In this document: positions 6,204 to 6,316 of the stretch, in pieces
Numbering within the stretch: the first letter of the stretch is position 1
Layout: each line of letters starts with the position of its first letter
Assembly: GCA_022704585.1 (NCBI GenBank)
Contig: JAKJGD010000138.1
Span: 1-6,316 of the forward strand
Length of the DNA: 6,316 nt
From: Spirochaetota bacterium
Lineage (GTDB): Bacteria > Spirochaetota > UBA4802 > UBA5550
Direction of reading: 5' to 3'
Translations under genes and position numbers: made by a program
Notes under the pieces: model-generated
What the model was told of the DNA's origin: nothing
What the model saw: the letters and a program-made list of their open reading frames with translations, nothing else
Database searches by the model: none

Positions 6204-6316
6204 TCAGGAAATATCAGCCATTGCCCTGAAATTTCCGATTGTCATACCGTCTTTTTTCGGAAGGGGCATATCCAGCGGGCACATGACCACGATGGAATTT
6301 CCCTTTTTATCCTGGG
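6204..6316 (-). CDS. C-terminal 36 codons of an unrecognised gene, cut by the window edge
   Basis: The only minus-strand frame open from the right edge to a stop next to the terminator reads QDKKGNSIVVMCPLDMPLPK and continues KDGMTIGNFRAMADIS before TGA at 6206-6204. The hydrophobic strand SIVVMCPLDM, the balanced composition and the position just ahead of a strong terminator support it as a real gene end. Too little is present to name a family. It has no in-window start, and plus-strand frames across the same bases are interrupted or run through the terminator. Confidence 0.68.
   Translation of the reverse strand, partial: QDKKGNSIVVMCPLDMPLPKKDGMTIGNFRAMADIS

Noticed and set aside
5993..6229. 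Plus-strand 78-codon frame at the right end
   Set aside because: Runs through the start of the lipoprotein gene and the intrinsic terminator; no ribosome-binding site or protein character.

Overview
The window is an ordinary chromosomal stretch of about 6.3 kb from a Gram-negative-type (diderm) bacterium of moderate GC content. The best evidence for a diderm is the DnaK N-terminus, which carries the extra segment (about residues 78-103) typical of Gram-negative DnaK and absent from Gram-positive homologues. A lipoprotein with a clear lipobox and an exported HtrA-type protease agree with this. The mix of an HrcA/CIRCE operator, a 'QHG' form of SixA and a DUF4468-like lipoprotein would suit a deltaproteobacterial, nitrospirotal or spirochaetal lineage. 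That placement is inference only. I see no phage, IS, CRISPR, tRNA or rRNA.

Left part (1-2958, all on the minus strand) is a protein quality-control block. Reading in the direction of transcription: an HtrA/DegP-like serine protease with one PDZ domain (2958-1804), a GC-rich inverted repeat, an AT-rich spacer, then a heat-shock operon. The operon has a near-consensus sigma70 promoter (1552-1524), a perfect CIRCE operator for the HrcA repressor (1509-1483), a small heat-shock protein (1461-1030), an intergenic hairpin (998-966) and dnaK (941 to beyond the left edge). The layout predicts that HrcA, which is not in the window, controls both the holdase Hsp20 and the foldase DnaK. HtrA would add proteolysis outside the cytoplasm.

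Middle part (3162-5498, plus strand) holds four genes: a probable permuted papain-fold cysteine hydrolase of the YiiX/C92 type (3240-3875), an unrecognised 107-residue protein (3999-4322), a SixA-like phosphohistidine phosphatase (4362-4817), and an unrecognised 196-residue protein with two CG[TA]EL cysteine knuckles (4908-5498). The 107-residue gene and sixA are 39 nt apart and probably co-transcribed. The last gene has its own strong promoter (4832-4859).

Right part (5518-6316, minus strand) has a small DUF4468-like lipoprotein that converges on the cysteine-knuckle gene with only 19 nt between the stop codons. Beyond it lie a strong intrinsic terminator and the last 36 codons of a gene entering from the right edge.

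I found no clear sign of a new multi-gene system. The most open questions are the cysteine-knuckle protein, the papain-like hydrolase, and the two hairpins in the chaperone/protease block.
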